Shown piece by piece: positions 55,136 through 63,954 of a stretch of DNA of 64,000 nucleotides; the first letter of the stretch is position 1, and each line of letters opens with the position of its first letter. The notes below the pieces were generated by a model. It was given only the letters and a program-made list of their open reading frames with translations, made no database searches and had not been told where the DNA came from. Source of the stretch: Aquincola tertiaricarbonis. GTDB lineage: Bacteria > Pseudomonadota > Gammaproteobacteria > Burkholderiales > Burkholderiaceae_C. The stretch spans positions 62,001 through 126,000 of the forward strand of contig NZ_JZUE01000001.1 in assembly GCF_000969605.1 (NCBI RefSeq), read 5' to 3'. A program made the position numbers and the translations under genes.

Positions 55136-57421
55136 GTGACGACCGATCTCGCACTCCTGCCGGGCAAAGCGCTCGTCGTGTTCGACGATCAGGCGAATCC
55201 GGAGCCGTGGGCTCGGCTGCTACGTGTCAGGGGACGTTGGGCGTTCATCATGAAGTTCCCCCGCCGCGGTCAAGACGGTGTGGCGGATTGGTACGTGCCG
55301 GGCCCCAAAAGGCTCACCGTCAAGAAGGTTCAGGAGGAGATGCGAGAGCGCGGCCTGAGGCTGATGGACTACCGCGGACCCTCGCGCTGGTACTGGACGG
55401 ACCAGGATCTGGCCAACATGAAGGCTCGCGTCGAATGCGATGGCGAGGACGAAGTGGACAAAGGACTTGGGACCCGGGGCGATCGACGAAACATCGACCT
55501 GTGGATCGCGGAGCGGGACAGGGCTTGGTCGTTCGTCGAGCCGTTGTTCAAGGAGTTCTCGATTGCCGACGTCCTAGAGCTTGGCCTCTACCGGACGTGG
55601 CCAAGCAAACGGGCGAAGGAGCTTGGAGTCGACTCGCGCCATGTCGTGCGGGCTTGCCGTCTCTACATGCTGTCGCTCGGGCAGCTTGGGGCGTTGATGC
55701 CTGCCTTCGACCAGCGAGGCGCACCAGGGGTAGAGAAGTTCAGCAAGGTGCCCACCGGCAGAAAAACCGATTCCGTGCGCAGCGATGGCAGCCGAGGCTT
55801 CGCCGCCACGGCGGGAGACCGGAAGGAGATGCAGGACGTCTGGAAGAAGCACAAGAAGAAGGGAATGTCGGTCGAAAAGGCGCGAGAGCGCGGGCTTACC
55901 GAGTACAGAGCAGAAAGCCTCAGCCAGGAGGGGCCCAACGTCGACGTGACGTTGAAGCCGGAGGGGCAGCTGTGGTCGATCGGACAACTGCGAAGGCACG
56001 GGCCGCGCGGCCAGGGCAACCTGTCGGCGTCCGCAGTCAACAGGGGAGACACCGAAAGCCGCCCAGCGCACAAGCGGCGCGCAAAAGCGCGCTCAATGAG
56101 ACCGGACAGGATTGGACTTGTCGCTCAAATCGACTCGTCACCTGCCGACTTCTATCCATGCTCCGCTGCGTCGAGCCTACATGCACTGTGCAAACCGTGG
56201 CGCACTGAGCTCACCGATGAGGAGCTTGGCTATACCTTTGGTCTCTACGTTGGCTTCGAGCACGTCTCCACCTGTACCTCTCTGTTGGCGATCCTGAATG
56301 CTGCCGAGGACCATGTCGGGTTCTGTGCCCTCTACGGCATACACATAGAACCATGGCAGTGGCACTCTCGCCCGTTCCGGCGAGTCAAAGCCGACAACGG
56401 AGAGATGAAGGCCCAGAGTGCCTTCAAGGCTCTGGGAGAAATGGAACAAACGGGCGAGTACTGTCGAGCTTATGCCTGGGAGGACAAGGCCCTCCAGGAG
56501 TCGCGGCACCGTACTCGCCAAGCCGCCGTCGAGCACCAGGTCGCAGGAACGGACCAGGGCAAGCGCACGGACCGTGGTGCATCGGATCCAAAGCAAGACG
56601 CTGCAGTGACCTTGTATGCGTTCATGCAGCAACTCATCAAGCACATCCTGTGGAAGAACAACGAAGAGCTTGTGCCTCACCTGCTCACGGTCGAGATGCG
56701 AAATGGAGGTGTTCTGCCCTTCCGCGGTGAGATCTACCGGTGGTGTTTGAAGAAGGGCTACGTGGCCGAGGAGGCGATGGACCTCACTGCGCTTCGCGCA
56801 CGGTGCTTACCAGCGATAGAGGCCAGCCTGCATTCGAACGGCGTTCACCTCTTTGATCCCACTTCCTCTCACAAGCGCCTGATCCAGGGTGTGGTCTTCA
56901 GCAGCAACTGGCTGAAAAGCTCGGGCCACCTCGCCAGAGCCGGTGGACGGACGAAACGGGTCGACGCGCGGATCAATCCGTCCCGGCCGAAGAGTGTCTT
57001 TGTGGAGTTCGGCGACGACGGTATGAAGGAGCTGAACCTTCAGACGGACGACCCTTTGCGGAGAGAGCTCACCCTCGCGGAGTGGCTGCACATCGACGCG
57101 GGCGATCGAGTCTTTCGCACGGAGCATGGTGCCGTGGAGTTGGACAACGGCGCATCCCGGCTCGCGTCACTCGATGCCACGAACAGGGCCGGGCGCGCCA
57201 AGAAGCGCAAAGAGATTGCGAACCAGCCGGTCAAGCCCTCCAAGGCATCCCTAGTTAAAGACATGGACGAGCGAACACGGCGCGAAAGAAGGGCGACGAG
57301 TGAACACTACATCCCCGGTCCTCACGATCAGCCGCAGCAATCGAAGGCCGCTGACCGTGCTGCGCCTGTCGGAAATTCAGTGGCGGCGGCAATGGCCAAG
57401 CTGAGGCAGGAGGCGGATTGA
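55136..57421 (+). CDS. tnsB: TnsB transposase (Mu/TniA-type DDE)
   Basis: TnsB binds the transposon ends and joins the 3' ends to the target. The 761 residues have N-terminal DNA-binding helices, then the rve/DDE core: first Asp in VAQIDSSPADFY (about residue 333) and second in RVKADNGEMKAQ (about 420). The Glu lies about 25-40 residues on (LQESRHRTRQAAVEH is the likely helix). A C-terminal beta-barrel and a basic tail for TnsC follow (KKRKEIANQPVKPSKASLVK). It starts at GTG 55136. The matched repeats at the transposon ends are its probable binding sites. Confidence 0.92.
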   Translation: MTTDLALLPGKALVVFDDQANPEPWARLLRVRGRWAFIMKFPRRGQDGVADWYVPGPKRLTVKKVQEEMRERGLRLMDYRGPSRWYWTDQDLANMKARVECDGEDEVDKGLGTRGDRRNIDLWIAERDRAWSFVEPLFKEFSIADVLELGLYRTWPSKRAKELGVDSRHVVRACRLYMLSLGQLGALMPAFDQRGAPGVEKFSKVPTGRKTDSVRSDGSRGFAATAGDRKEMQDVWKKHKKKGMSVEKARERGLTEYRAESLSQEGPNVDVTLKPEGQLWSIGQLRRHGPRGQGNLSASAVNRGDTESRPAHKRRAKARSMRPDRIGLVAQIDSSPADFYPCSAASSLHALCKPWRTELTDEELGYTFGLYVGFEHVSTCTSLLAILNAAEDHVGFCALYGIHIEPWQWHSRPFRRVKADNGEMKAQSAFKALGEMEQTGEYCRAYAWEDKALQESRHRTRQAAVEHQVAGTDQGKRTDRGASDPKQDAAVTLYAFMQQLIKHILWKNNEELVPHLLTVEMRNGGVLPFRGEIYRWCLKKGYVAEEAMDLTALRARCLPAIEASLHSNGVHLFDPTSSHKRLIQGVVFSSNWLKSSGHLARAGGRTKRVDARINPSRPKSVFVEFGDDGMKELNLQTDDPLRRELTLAEWLHIDAGDRVFRTEHGAVELDNGASRLASLDATNRAGRAKKRKEIANQPVKPSKASLVKDMDERTRRERRATSEHYIPGPHDQPQQSKAADRAAPVGNSVAAAMAKLRQEAD

Positions 57422-57523
57422 GGGTGACATAGGCTCTTGGCAACTGGACTAGCGGAAACGCCCCGCGAGCGACGATTCATTGCCCCCGTGCTTCGTGACA
57501 GCATGGACCAGAAAGGAACCCTG

Positions 57524-58996
57524 ATGTCGATTCCGACCGAACAGCTGTCCCTCTTGACGCGGCTCGAACTCATCGAGCGAAACCCGCTGACTCGGTCTCT
57601 GCAGCGCTACGACGACGACCTCGACTTGGCCAAGGCATTGAGGCGCAATCCATTCGCCGGCGGCGCGCCTGGCGTCTGCTACAGCCGCCGGCTTCAACTC
57701 GTTGATGAAGTCGTATCACTGGTGTCGGTCACGCCGACGATGCTCGCTGGTGCACGAGGTCTGCACAACGCGCTGTTTTCCAGTCTTGATCGACAGAACC
57801 CACTGAATCCCAACAACCGCCGGCGCGTCTTTGCGTTCTTCGAAAGCGTAGGCAAACCCCTCAAGGACTTGCCCTGGGCCCCCGAGTTTGGCGGTGGGTT
57901 GGTGTTCGCTGGGTGGACGGGCAATGGCAAGTCACGCACCGTTGAACGGTTCCTTGAGCTTGTACCCCAGGTTGTCATTCACGAAGCAAACCCGGAGTAC
58001 GGTTGGACCACCCTGAGGCAGCTTGTGTGGCTCAAGGTTCACATGCCCTCGGACGGCAGCCGCGGTGGTCTTTTGGTCGAGATGCTGAAGCAGATTGACA
58101 AGGTACTTGAGACCGACTATGCGAAGCAGTATCTGGGGAAAGGTTGGACCGTCGAGAAGTTGCTTGTCGTTGTGATCTACATCCTGCTCGTGCACCGGTG
58201 CGGGCTGGTGGTCATCGAAGAATGCCAAGACAGAAACCTTGCGGCTACATCAAGGTTCGGCACTGAGTTCGTTCAGTTCTTTCTGCGACTCTTGAACGCC
58301 GGTATGGGCGTGGCGGTACTTGGCAACCCACTGGCTTTTGACGAGCTGACAGGCTCAGCGCAAACCGAAGCGCGGCTGACCGAGTACGGATGGTTTGACT
58401 TCATGCCGATCACGGACGTGAGCAGCGAAGAATGGTCCGTGGACGTTGTGAACGGAGTTTGGAAAGCCGCCCAGTTGCTAGATGACCGAGACGATGAGGT
58501 CGAGGGGATTGCGCAGTTGATCTTCGACAAAACAGGCGGCGTCCTGAGATATGTCGCACGTCTGCGGCGAGTGACACTGGCACTGGGCCTTCGGACTGGG
58601 GCTCGGCGTGTCACAAAGGACTTGATCTTGTCGGCGGCGGAATCACCGGAGATGCATGGCGTGCAGAGACAGATCGGCGTGTTCGCGGAGCGCGACCTCG
58701 CTGCACTCGCAAATTGGGGTGACCTGCCAACAGCATGGATCCAAAGGGCCTGGTTAGCCGGTGATTCCGTGCCAGAGGATGCAGGCGCTGGCGGTCAGCC
58801 CAGTGCGCAACCCAAAAGCACCGCGTCACCGCTGAGCGAGAGCACCAAGAAGCCTTCACCAAGCAGGTCGAAGAAGGCGCGAGAAGGACGCAATAAGGGC
58901 ACACCAACGGGAGGTGTGGCTGGCTATCTGGGCGACGACTTCAGAGCGAAGCTCCTGGCCGAGTTGGAGAATCATGCGGCGTTAGCTGGGAGATGA
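57524..58996 (+). CDS. tnsC: TnsC ATPase (transposition regulator)
   Basis: TnsC is the AAA+ switch that links the target protein (TnsD/TniQ) to the TnsAB transposase. The 490 residues have Walker A LVFAGWTGNGKSRTVERF (about residue 131), Walker B LVVIEECQDRNL (about 230) and the sensor AVLGNPLAFDEL. The ATG at 57524 was chosen because AAGGAA lies eight bases upstream; an in-frame TTG at 57437 and an ATG at 57503 are also possible. Its stop overlaps the next start (ATGA). Confidence 0.92.
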   Translation: MSIPTEQLSLLTRLELIERNPLTRSLQRYDDDLDLAKALRRNPFAGGAPGVCYSRRLQLVDEVVSLVSVTPTMLAGARGLHNALFSSLDRQNPLNPNNRRRVFAFFESVGKPLKDLPWAPEFGGGLVFAGWTGNGKSRTVERFLELVPQVVIHEANPEYGWTTLRQLVWLKVHMPSDGSRGGLLVEMLKQIDKVLETDYAKQYLGKGWTVEKLLVVVIYILLVHRCGLVVIEECQDRNLAATSRFGTEFVQFFLRLLNAGMGVAVLGNPLAFDELTGSAQTEARLTEYGWFDFMPITDVSSEEWSVDVVNGVWKAAQLLDDRDDEVEGIAQLIFDKTGGVLRYVARLRRVTLALGLRTGARRVTKDLILSAAESPEMHGVQRQIGVFAERDLAALANWGDLPTAWIQRAWLAGDSVPEDAGAGGQPSAQPKSTASPLSESTKKPSPSRSKKAREGRNKGTPTGGVAGYLGDDFRAKLLAELENHAALAGR

Positions 58997-60615
58997 GGCC
59001 CTCCACGGTACCCGCCGGTCCTTCAGCCTGGCCCACTGTTCCGAGCGATGCCACATATGCATCGGAGATCCTTGCCTCCGCGCGGTATTCGGGATCGACC
59101 TTGAGCGATCACGTTCGGAAGTACCTCGACGTCTCTATGTTCCAGGGGAACATCTTTGCGTCGGGCGCAGGCGCTTTTAGCGACCGAGCCTTCGGCGAAC
59201 ATGTCGATCCCGAGTTGATCGTTCGGCGACGCACGCCTTTCACGTTCTTTGCCAGCTTCCTGAGCGCCGATGACGAGTCGGCATGGTTGTCCGCGTTGAT
59301 CGCTCGCGATCAAGAAGCGACGCGCACGTTCTCACCCTCCGCGAGCGCTGGACGATTGGTGGCGTCGACGCCTCGAGTGTGCAGGGAGTGCTTGAACTAT
59401 GACCAACGTCATTTTGGAGTTGGTCACTGGCATGTCTTGCATCAGGTCCCAGGGCTGACACGGTGTCCGTGGCATAAGGCGGTCCTGCATGATCAATGCG
59501 GGGCATGCGGTGCTACGTTGGGTGGAACTAGGTCGAATCGCTTGCCAGGAGACCCATGCCGGAGATGTGGTTCGGGAGAAACCAGCAGGGTTCCACTACA
59601 TCGCGACAGCCGTGGCTATGAAGCTCTGGAGGCTCTGATCGTCAGAGCTACCGTTGGCGAGGCGCCTGAACTGCGACCTCTGGTTCGAATGCGATTGGTC
59701 GATCGCATCATCTTTCGGCGGCTTGGTGAGCACGGCATTCGGGAGGCAATGCTGCATTTCCTCGCCTCGTGGCAGGTGGACAGTGCGGCAGATCTGGGGC
59801 CAACGCTTGCCTGCAAAGTCTCCGAGCGACTGCTACTCGGCCTGTTCCGAGGAATCGACGCAGGTTGCTCGCGGTACCTTCAGGCGGCGGTGCTTGCATT
59901 TGCTCTCCGGCACGCGACAACTGCAGACCTAGACGCGTGCATGATGGCCGCGAGTGCATCCGACGACCATGGAGATCTGTTCATGGATCGGCGCATGGAT
60001 AAGGCGGATCTCCTTCTCATGCGCGACTTTTGTCGGAGGGCGGCTGAGGTTGGTTACCCCATCGAAGGTGCCAGGGCGCTTGCTGCAGGAGCCTCAGCAC
60101 GCAAATTATCGAATGAGGGGCTGGCTGCTCCGAACACCACCAATCGTTTTCTGAGCTCGTTCCCGGATGCAATTCGGGCCCGGTACAGAGATTGTCTCTT
60201 CCGGCGAAATGGACGCCGCACTCGTTTGACGCCGACTACCGATCGAGAGGTCATTAGGGAGAGAGTCGCCAGCGCATTGCGGTCAGGGTGTAGGACAAGG
60301 GGGCAGTTGTTGCTCGCCGATCAAGCTGTCTACCGTTGGTGCCTTCGATACGATTCAGCCTGGCTAGATCACGTCATACCAGCTCCGAAGAAAGTAGAGC
60401 ATCGATCGTGGAGCAAAGCGGACCCGCTTGAGATTCGCAAGATCCTGGTTGCCACCATCAAGGGTGGTGCGTGCACGCGTACCCTACTCCAAAAGCGGAG
60501 GCTCCGAGCCTATCGCTGGGCGCTCGAGCACGACTCGGATTGGCTGGACAGCGTAATACCGGCGCGGGGTGTGGGAAGGCGAAAGCCCAGTGTAGATGCG
60601 TCTAGTGCGACCTGA
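58993..60615 (+). CDS. tniQ: TniQ/TnsD-family target protein 1
   Basis: The 540-residue protein contains a TniQ-like region with zinc-binding cysteines: RVCRECLNYDQRHFGVGHWH, then RCPWHKAVL, CGACGATLG and CRRCGSGE. The C-terminus has two copies of a repeat, YRWCLRYDSAWLDHVIPA and YRWALEHDSDWLDSVIPA, which also occurs once at the end of the next protein. These repeats are probably DNA-binding units. It lacks the classical TnsD N-terminus (LPGESLYSW-like), so it may serve a second target pathway or work with the next protein. Confidence 0.85.
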   Translation: MRPSTVPAGPSAWPTVPSDATYASEILASARYSGSTLSDHVRKYLDVSMFQGNIFASGAGAFSDRAFGEHVDPELIVRRRTPFTFFASFLSADDESAWLSALIARDQEATRTFSPSASAGRLVASTPRVCRECLNYDQRHFGVGHWHVLHQVPGLTRCPWHKAVLHDQCGACGATLGGTRSNRLPGDPCRRCGSGETSRVPLHRDSRGYEALEALIVRATVGEAPELRPLVRMRLVDRIIFRRLGEHGIREAMLHFLASWQVDSAADLGPTLACKVSERLLLGLFRGIDAGCSRYLQAAVLAFALRHATTADLDACMMAASASDDHGDLFMDRRMDKADLLLMRDFCRRAAEVGYPIEGARALAAGASARKLSNEGLAAPNTTNRFLSSFPDAIRARYRDCLFRRNGRRTRLTPTTDREVIRERVASALRSGCRTRGQLLLADQAVYRWCLRYDSAWLDHVIPAPKKVEHRSWSKADPLEIRKILVATIKGGACTRTLLQKRRLRAYRWALEHDSDWLDSVIPARGVGRRKPSVDASSAT

Positions 60616-62191
60616 CATGGCTCCAGAAAATCATCTCTTCAGCAGTGAAGGCCTGCGGTTCCTTGCGAACCTGCCCATCCTTGAAAGAGATGAAACACTC
60701 TACAGTTGGGCGGGAACGGTTCACGTTTTCAATCCGACGCCCGACGCACGCGAGACGAGCAGAAGACTATACGGTGAGCCGTTCGCGGCGCTGATGCACG
60801 ACTTCCCGTCGCACCTGTCCGCTCTCAGAAGGAACGTTGGCGATCAACTGGCAGCGCCGAGCGTGTTGGCGCTACGCCATTCTTTGCTGGGCTACTTCCT
60901 ACCCGCGCGGCCCCGTGAAAGTTCTGCGCAAGTCCTTTGCGCTGCTGAGGGCGGGGCCGTCAGTAGCCTGAAGTTCCAGCTTGGAATCGCGGCCAGTCGA
61001 GTTGGCGGTCACCACCCGCTCAAAGGTTGCCGAAGATGCTTTGAAGACCAATTGACGAGGCATGGTCGGGCGTATTGGCGGGTTTCCCATCAGTTGCCAT
61101 CAGTGGTCTGCTGCGTGGAGCATGACAAGATGCTGGAGATCGCCTGGGACCCGACAACGCCAGTGCACCGCCGCGGTTGGATTCTTCCTCTCGGGGGATT
61201 GGCCAGGGAGTGGCGGCTCTATCCGCCAGTTAGCGAAGTGCAATTCCAGCGACTCAAGCGGCTTGCGAACTTCTCAATGCGGTGGGCACAACTGCAGCCG
61301 TCGTCCTTCGTCGCTGAGCGATTGGCGCTTGTCTATCGAGCGGTCCTGCGGGAGCAAGCCCTGCTAACACCGAGAGGAAGCCTGCGCCTTGCCGAAATCG
61401 TGCGACTGGTGCGACAGCACTTCCAGGGCTTCGAGAGGTTCCCAGAGCTGCGTGCGATTCGCAGCAGTGACGCAAGCTGGTCGACGCTCATTGGCGCGGC
61501 GACTCGCCGTGCACCTCGCCCTTGCCATCCGCTCAAGCATTTATTGCTGATCTCCACACTGTTTTCGACGTGGGCTGAATTCGTTGCGGCCTACGAGGCA
61601 GAGCCAATCGAAGAGGCTGAACCTGCTCCGGAGTCCGTCTACCTGCCGGAGGCGGAGGCGGCCCGAAGTGGCTTTGTTGAGCTGGTAGGGCGTCAAGGCC
61701 TTTCCATCTCGGCGGCTGGCCGCCATGTCGGGATCACCGCGACAACAGCAGTTCGTTGGGCGAAGCTGCTCGGCCTGGGCTACACGGCTCGCACCAAGAC
61801 CTATACGCAAGAGCGTCTTGAGCGAGCCCGCGGATTGTTGCGGCAGGGAGCGCCGAAGGCTCAGGTCGGGGAACTTCTGGGCCTTTCGGTTGGCTCGGTG
61901 GATCGTTTGATCTCTTCGGAGCCTGCGCTGGCTTCGGAATGGCGGGCGGCCCGGCATGAACGAGCACGTGAGGTCAATCGTAAGCAGTTTGCGAAGGCCC
62001 TAGCAACCATGCCCGGTCGCCCGCTCAAGGAGATCAGAGCCATCCCGGGTTGCGGGTACGCCTGGCTCTTCCGGCATGACCGGCAATGGCTCATGGAGAG
62101 CTTGCCCTTCTTAAACTACGCTACCGGTCGACGGGAGGCCGCTAGACACCCGACGGCAGGTCATGACCGTATCCCCCCAGCGGTTGCGTGA
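60596..62191 (+). CDS. tnsD: TnsD-type target selector (glmS site)
   Basis: The 531 residues open with LPILERDETLYSWAGTVHVF, the TniQ/TnsD N-terminus, then HDFPSHLSAL, ALRHSLLGYFLPARP, and zinc motifs in CRRCFEDQLTRHGRAYWR and VVCCVEHDKML (about residue 145-175). The C-terminal half is a DNA reader: helix-turn-helix units (SISAAGRHVGITATTAVRWA, APKAQVGELLGLSVGSVDRL) and the end CGYAWLFRHDRQWLMESLP. This matches canonical TnsD, which recognises the glmS end; the element is in fact inserted there. It overlaps the previous gene by 20 bases; an ATG at 60617 is an alternative start. Confidence 0.9.
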   Translation: MRLVRPDMAPENHLFSSEGLRFLANLPILERDETLYSWAGTVHVFNPTPDARETSRRLYGEPFAALMHDFPSHLSALRRNVGDQLAAPSVLALRHSLLGYFLPARPRESSAQVLCAAEGGAVSSLKFQLGIAASRVGGHHPLKGCRRCFEDQLTRHGRAYWRVSHQLPSVVCCVEHDKMLEIAWDPTTPVHRRGWILPLGGLAREWRLYPPVSEVQFQRLKRLANFSMRWAQLQPSSFVAERLALVYRAVLREQALLTPRGSLRLAEIVRLVRQHFQGFERFPELRAIRSSDASWSTLIGAATRRAPRPCHPLKHLLLISTLFSTWAEFVAAYEAEPIEEAEPAPESVYLPEAEAARSGFVELVGRQGLSISAAGRHVGITATTAVRWAKLLGLGYTARTKTYTQERLERARGLLRQGAPKAQVGELLGLSVGSVDRLISSEPALASEWRAARHERAREVNRKQFAKALATMPGRPLKEIRAIPGCGYAWLFRHDRQWLMESLPFLNYATGRREAARHPTAGHDRIPPAVA

Positions 62192-62297
62192 GCGGGGATC
62201 GGGATGTCAAGTTATTGCGCGAACGGCGGGACAAAGAACGCAGCGTAAGTGCTTGATTCTTGGATCCCCGGTGTCAACTTGATGTTAGAAGGAACCT
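62192..62297 (-). repeat. Distal transposon end with two TnsB-type sites
   Basis: An inner site GTCAAGTTATTGCGC lies at 62206-62220 and the outer site GTCAACTTGATGTTAG at 62273-62288, followed by AAGGAACCT up to 62297. Read inward, the end matches the glmS-proximal end at 22 of 26 positions. GGGA at 62298-62301 is the likely target-duplication remnant. The last codons of the neighbouring GAF-domain gene lie inside this end. Confidence 0.85.
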
Positions 62298-62894
62298 GGG
62301 ATACGCCGGCACCTTCCCCGACTGCGCGATGGCGCTGCTGACCTGCAGCAGCAGCTCCAGGTCCAGCTGCTGCGGGTCGCGCGGGATGAGGTCGTAGAAG
62401 CACAGGGTGCCAATGAGCTGGCCATCATCCGGCTGCAGGACGGGCACCCCGCAGTAAGCCAGCACCACGTCCTTGGCGGGGTGGCTGGCCGTGCGGCTGT
62501 CCTGGCTGGCGTCGGCGGTGACGAAGGGCTGGCCCGTCTCGCGCACGAAGCTGCAGTAGGTGGCGGTGTCGGGCACCTCGGCGGCCTGGGTGACGGCGAG
62601 GTTCTCGCGGTCCACGTGCACCACCGAGGTGGCCTTGCCATCCTTGAAGCGGAAGATGCTGACGAAGCGGTAATCACTGCGCCGCAGCAGCGAATACAGC
62701 GCCGCGCGCAGGCCGTCGCTGTCCAGCAGCCGCGAGAACACATTGAAGGCCACCGCGGTGGGGTCGATCTGCCCGCCATCGCTCACCGCCGGCCGCCCCA
62801 GCGGCGCGTCGCCGGCCGGGCGTGCGGTCCGGGCCGCTTCCACGGCGCGGCGAAGCGCCTGCAACGCATCTTCGTAGCTGTCCAGCTTGCTCAT
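62274..62894 (-). CDS. GAF-domain protein with transposon-derived C-terminus
   Basis: The 206-residue chromosomal protein has a C-terminal GAF domain (FNVFSRLLDSDGLRAALYSL, YCSFVRETGQPFVTADASQ, VVLAYCGVPVLQPDDGQLIG, GTLCFYDLIPRD). These domains sense small molecules; function unknown. It faces glmS. The final residues RFLLTSS and the stop codon are transposon DNA. With the element removed, the frame would read PAYPDLAA and stop 7 bases after the glmS stop. The change is short and probably harmless. Confidence 0.85.
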   Translation of the reverse strand: MSKLDSYEDALQALRRAVEAARTARPAGDAPLGRPAVSDGGQIDPTAVAFNVFSRLLDSDGLRAALYSLLRRSDYRFVSIFRFKDGKATSVVHVDRENLAVTQAAEVPDTATYCSFVRETGQPFVTADASQDSRTASHPAKDVVLAYCGVPVLQPDDGQLIGTLCFYDLIPRDPQQLDLELLLQVSSAIAQSGKVPAYPRFLLTSS

Positions 62895-62979
62895 TCGATG
62901 ATCCTGTTGCCGAGGGCCCATTGTGTCCTGCAGACCGCATGCCCACCGCGCCGCCGAGAGCTGCGTGCACCCTGGATGC

Positions 62980-63251
62980 GATTCAGCTCAATTCATTTGA
63001 TTTCAGTTCGACCTGCGCCCAGCGGCGGCGCCACGCAAGGCGGCGTGGAGTTCGGCACCTTTGGCGGCGCTCCCAACTCGAGCGACAGCGGCTTGTTCAC
63101 GCAGACCGGCGACCGCATCGACGCCTCGCTGGCCGCCTTCGGTTCGTTCGGCGCCAGCCCGCTCGGCGCTACCGCAGGGCTGTTTGGCCACGACTACGGC
63201 ATCACGCTGGCCAACAGCACCGCCACCGACATCGAGGTGGGGCCGGTATAA
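62980..63251 (+). CDS. Hypothetical short protein, uncertain
   Basis: An open frame with a possible ATG near 62980 contains GGVEFGTFGGAPNSSDSG and ASPLGATAGLFGHDYGITLA. It could be a Gly/Ala-rich small protein or the 3' end of a decayed secreted protein. The segment ends seven bases before the WYL regulator. The start is unclear and the support weak. Confidence 0.3.
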
Positions 63252-63258
63252 GCGCCGG

Positions 63259-63954
63259 ATGTCCCGTGCCGCCCGCCTGCTCGACCTCGTCCAGTTGCTG
63301 CGCCGCCACCGCCATCCGGTGAGCGGTGCGGCCATCGCCGCCGAACTCGGCATCAGCCTGCGCACGCTGTACCGCGACATCGGCACGCTGCAGGCACAGG
63401 GCGCGGCCATCGACGGTGCGCCGGGCCTGGGCTACGTGCTTCGCGAAGGCTTCGTGCTGCCGCCGCTGATGTTCTCGGCCGAGGAACTGGAGGCGCTGGT
63501 GCTGGGCATGCGCTGGGTGGTGCAGCGGGCCGACAGCCGGCTGGCCGATGCCGCGCGCGATGCGCTCGCCAAGATCAACGCCGTGCTGCCGCCCGCGCTG
63601 CAGGCCGAGATGCAGGCCAGCACGCTGCTGGTGGCGCGCCTGCCGCCCGCGGGCGCTGCAGCGGCCACGGACCACACGCCCACCGTGCGCCACGCCATCC
63701 GCCAGCAGCACAAGCTGTGCATCGGCTACCGCGACGGCAGCGGCCGCAGCACGCAGCGCACCGTGTGGCCGTTCGCGCTCGGCTACTTCGACCGCGCCCA
63801 GGTGGTGGTGGCCTGGTGCGAGCTGCGCGGCGACATCCGGCATTTCCGCTGCGACCGCATCGCCTCGGTGGCGCCGCTGGCCGAGCGCTATCCGCGGCGC
63901 CGCGAAGCGCTGCTGCAGGCCTGGCGGGAGCGCGAAGGCATACCGCCGCAGTGA
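63259..63954 (+). CDS. YafY-family HTH/WYL transcriptional regulator
   Basis: The 231-residue regulator begins MSRAARLLDLVQLLRRHRHP with the HTH_11 winged helix (SGAAIAAELGISLRTLYRDI), then LPPLMFSAEELEALVLGM and a WYL domain (IGYRDGSGRSTQRTVWPFAL, then WCELRGDIRHFRCDRI). Chromosomal codon use. A stand-alone regulator; the target is not visible in this window. Confidence 0.92.
   Translation: MSRAARLLDLVQLLRRHRHPVSGAAIAAELGISLRTLYRDIGTLQAQGAAIDGAPGLGYVLREGFVLPPLMFSAEELEALVLGMRWVVQRADSRLADAARDALAKINAVLPPALQAEMQASTLLVARLPPAGAAAATDHTPTVRHAIRQQHKLCIGYRDGSGRSTQRTVWPFALGYFDRAQVVVAWCELRGDIRHFRCDRIASVAPLAERYPRRREALLQAWREREGIPPQ

Larger units (their letters stand above)
16386..62297. mobile_element. 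Tn7-like transposon, about 46 kb, inserted at glmS attTn7
   Basis: Both ends carry inverted copies of AGGTTC-T-CTAACA--AAGTTGACA (22 of 26 positions match), flanked by GGGA on both sides. The near end lies 25 bases past glmS. The far end holds tnsA, tnsB, tnsC, tniQ and tnsD. Removing the element rebuilds a clean junction in which the neighbouring GAF-domain gene ends in PAYPDLAA and a stop codon, strong evidence that the boundaries are right to within a few bases. The cargo (about 16.6-51.8 kb) is rich in predicted defence and toxin genes. The tns genes point toward the distal end, unlike classical Tn7, where tnsA starts near one end and transcription runs inward. Confidence 0.92.
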
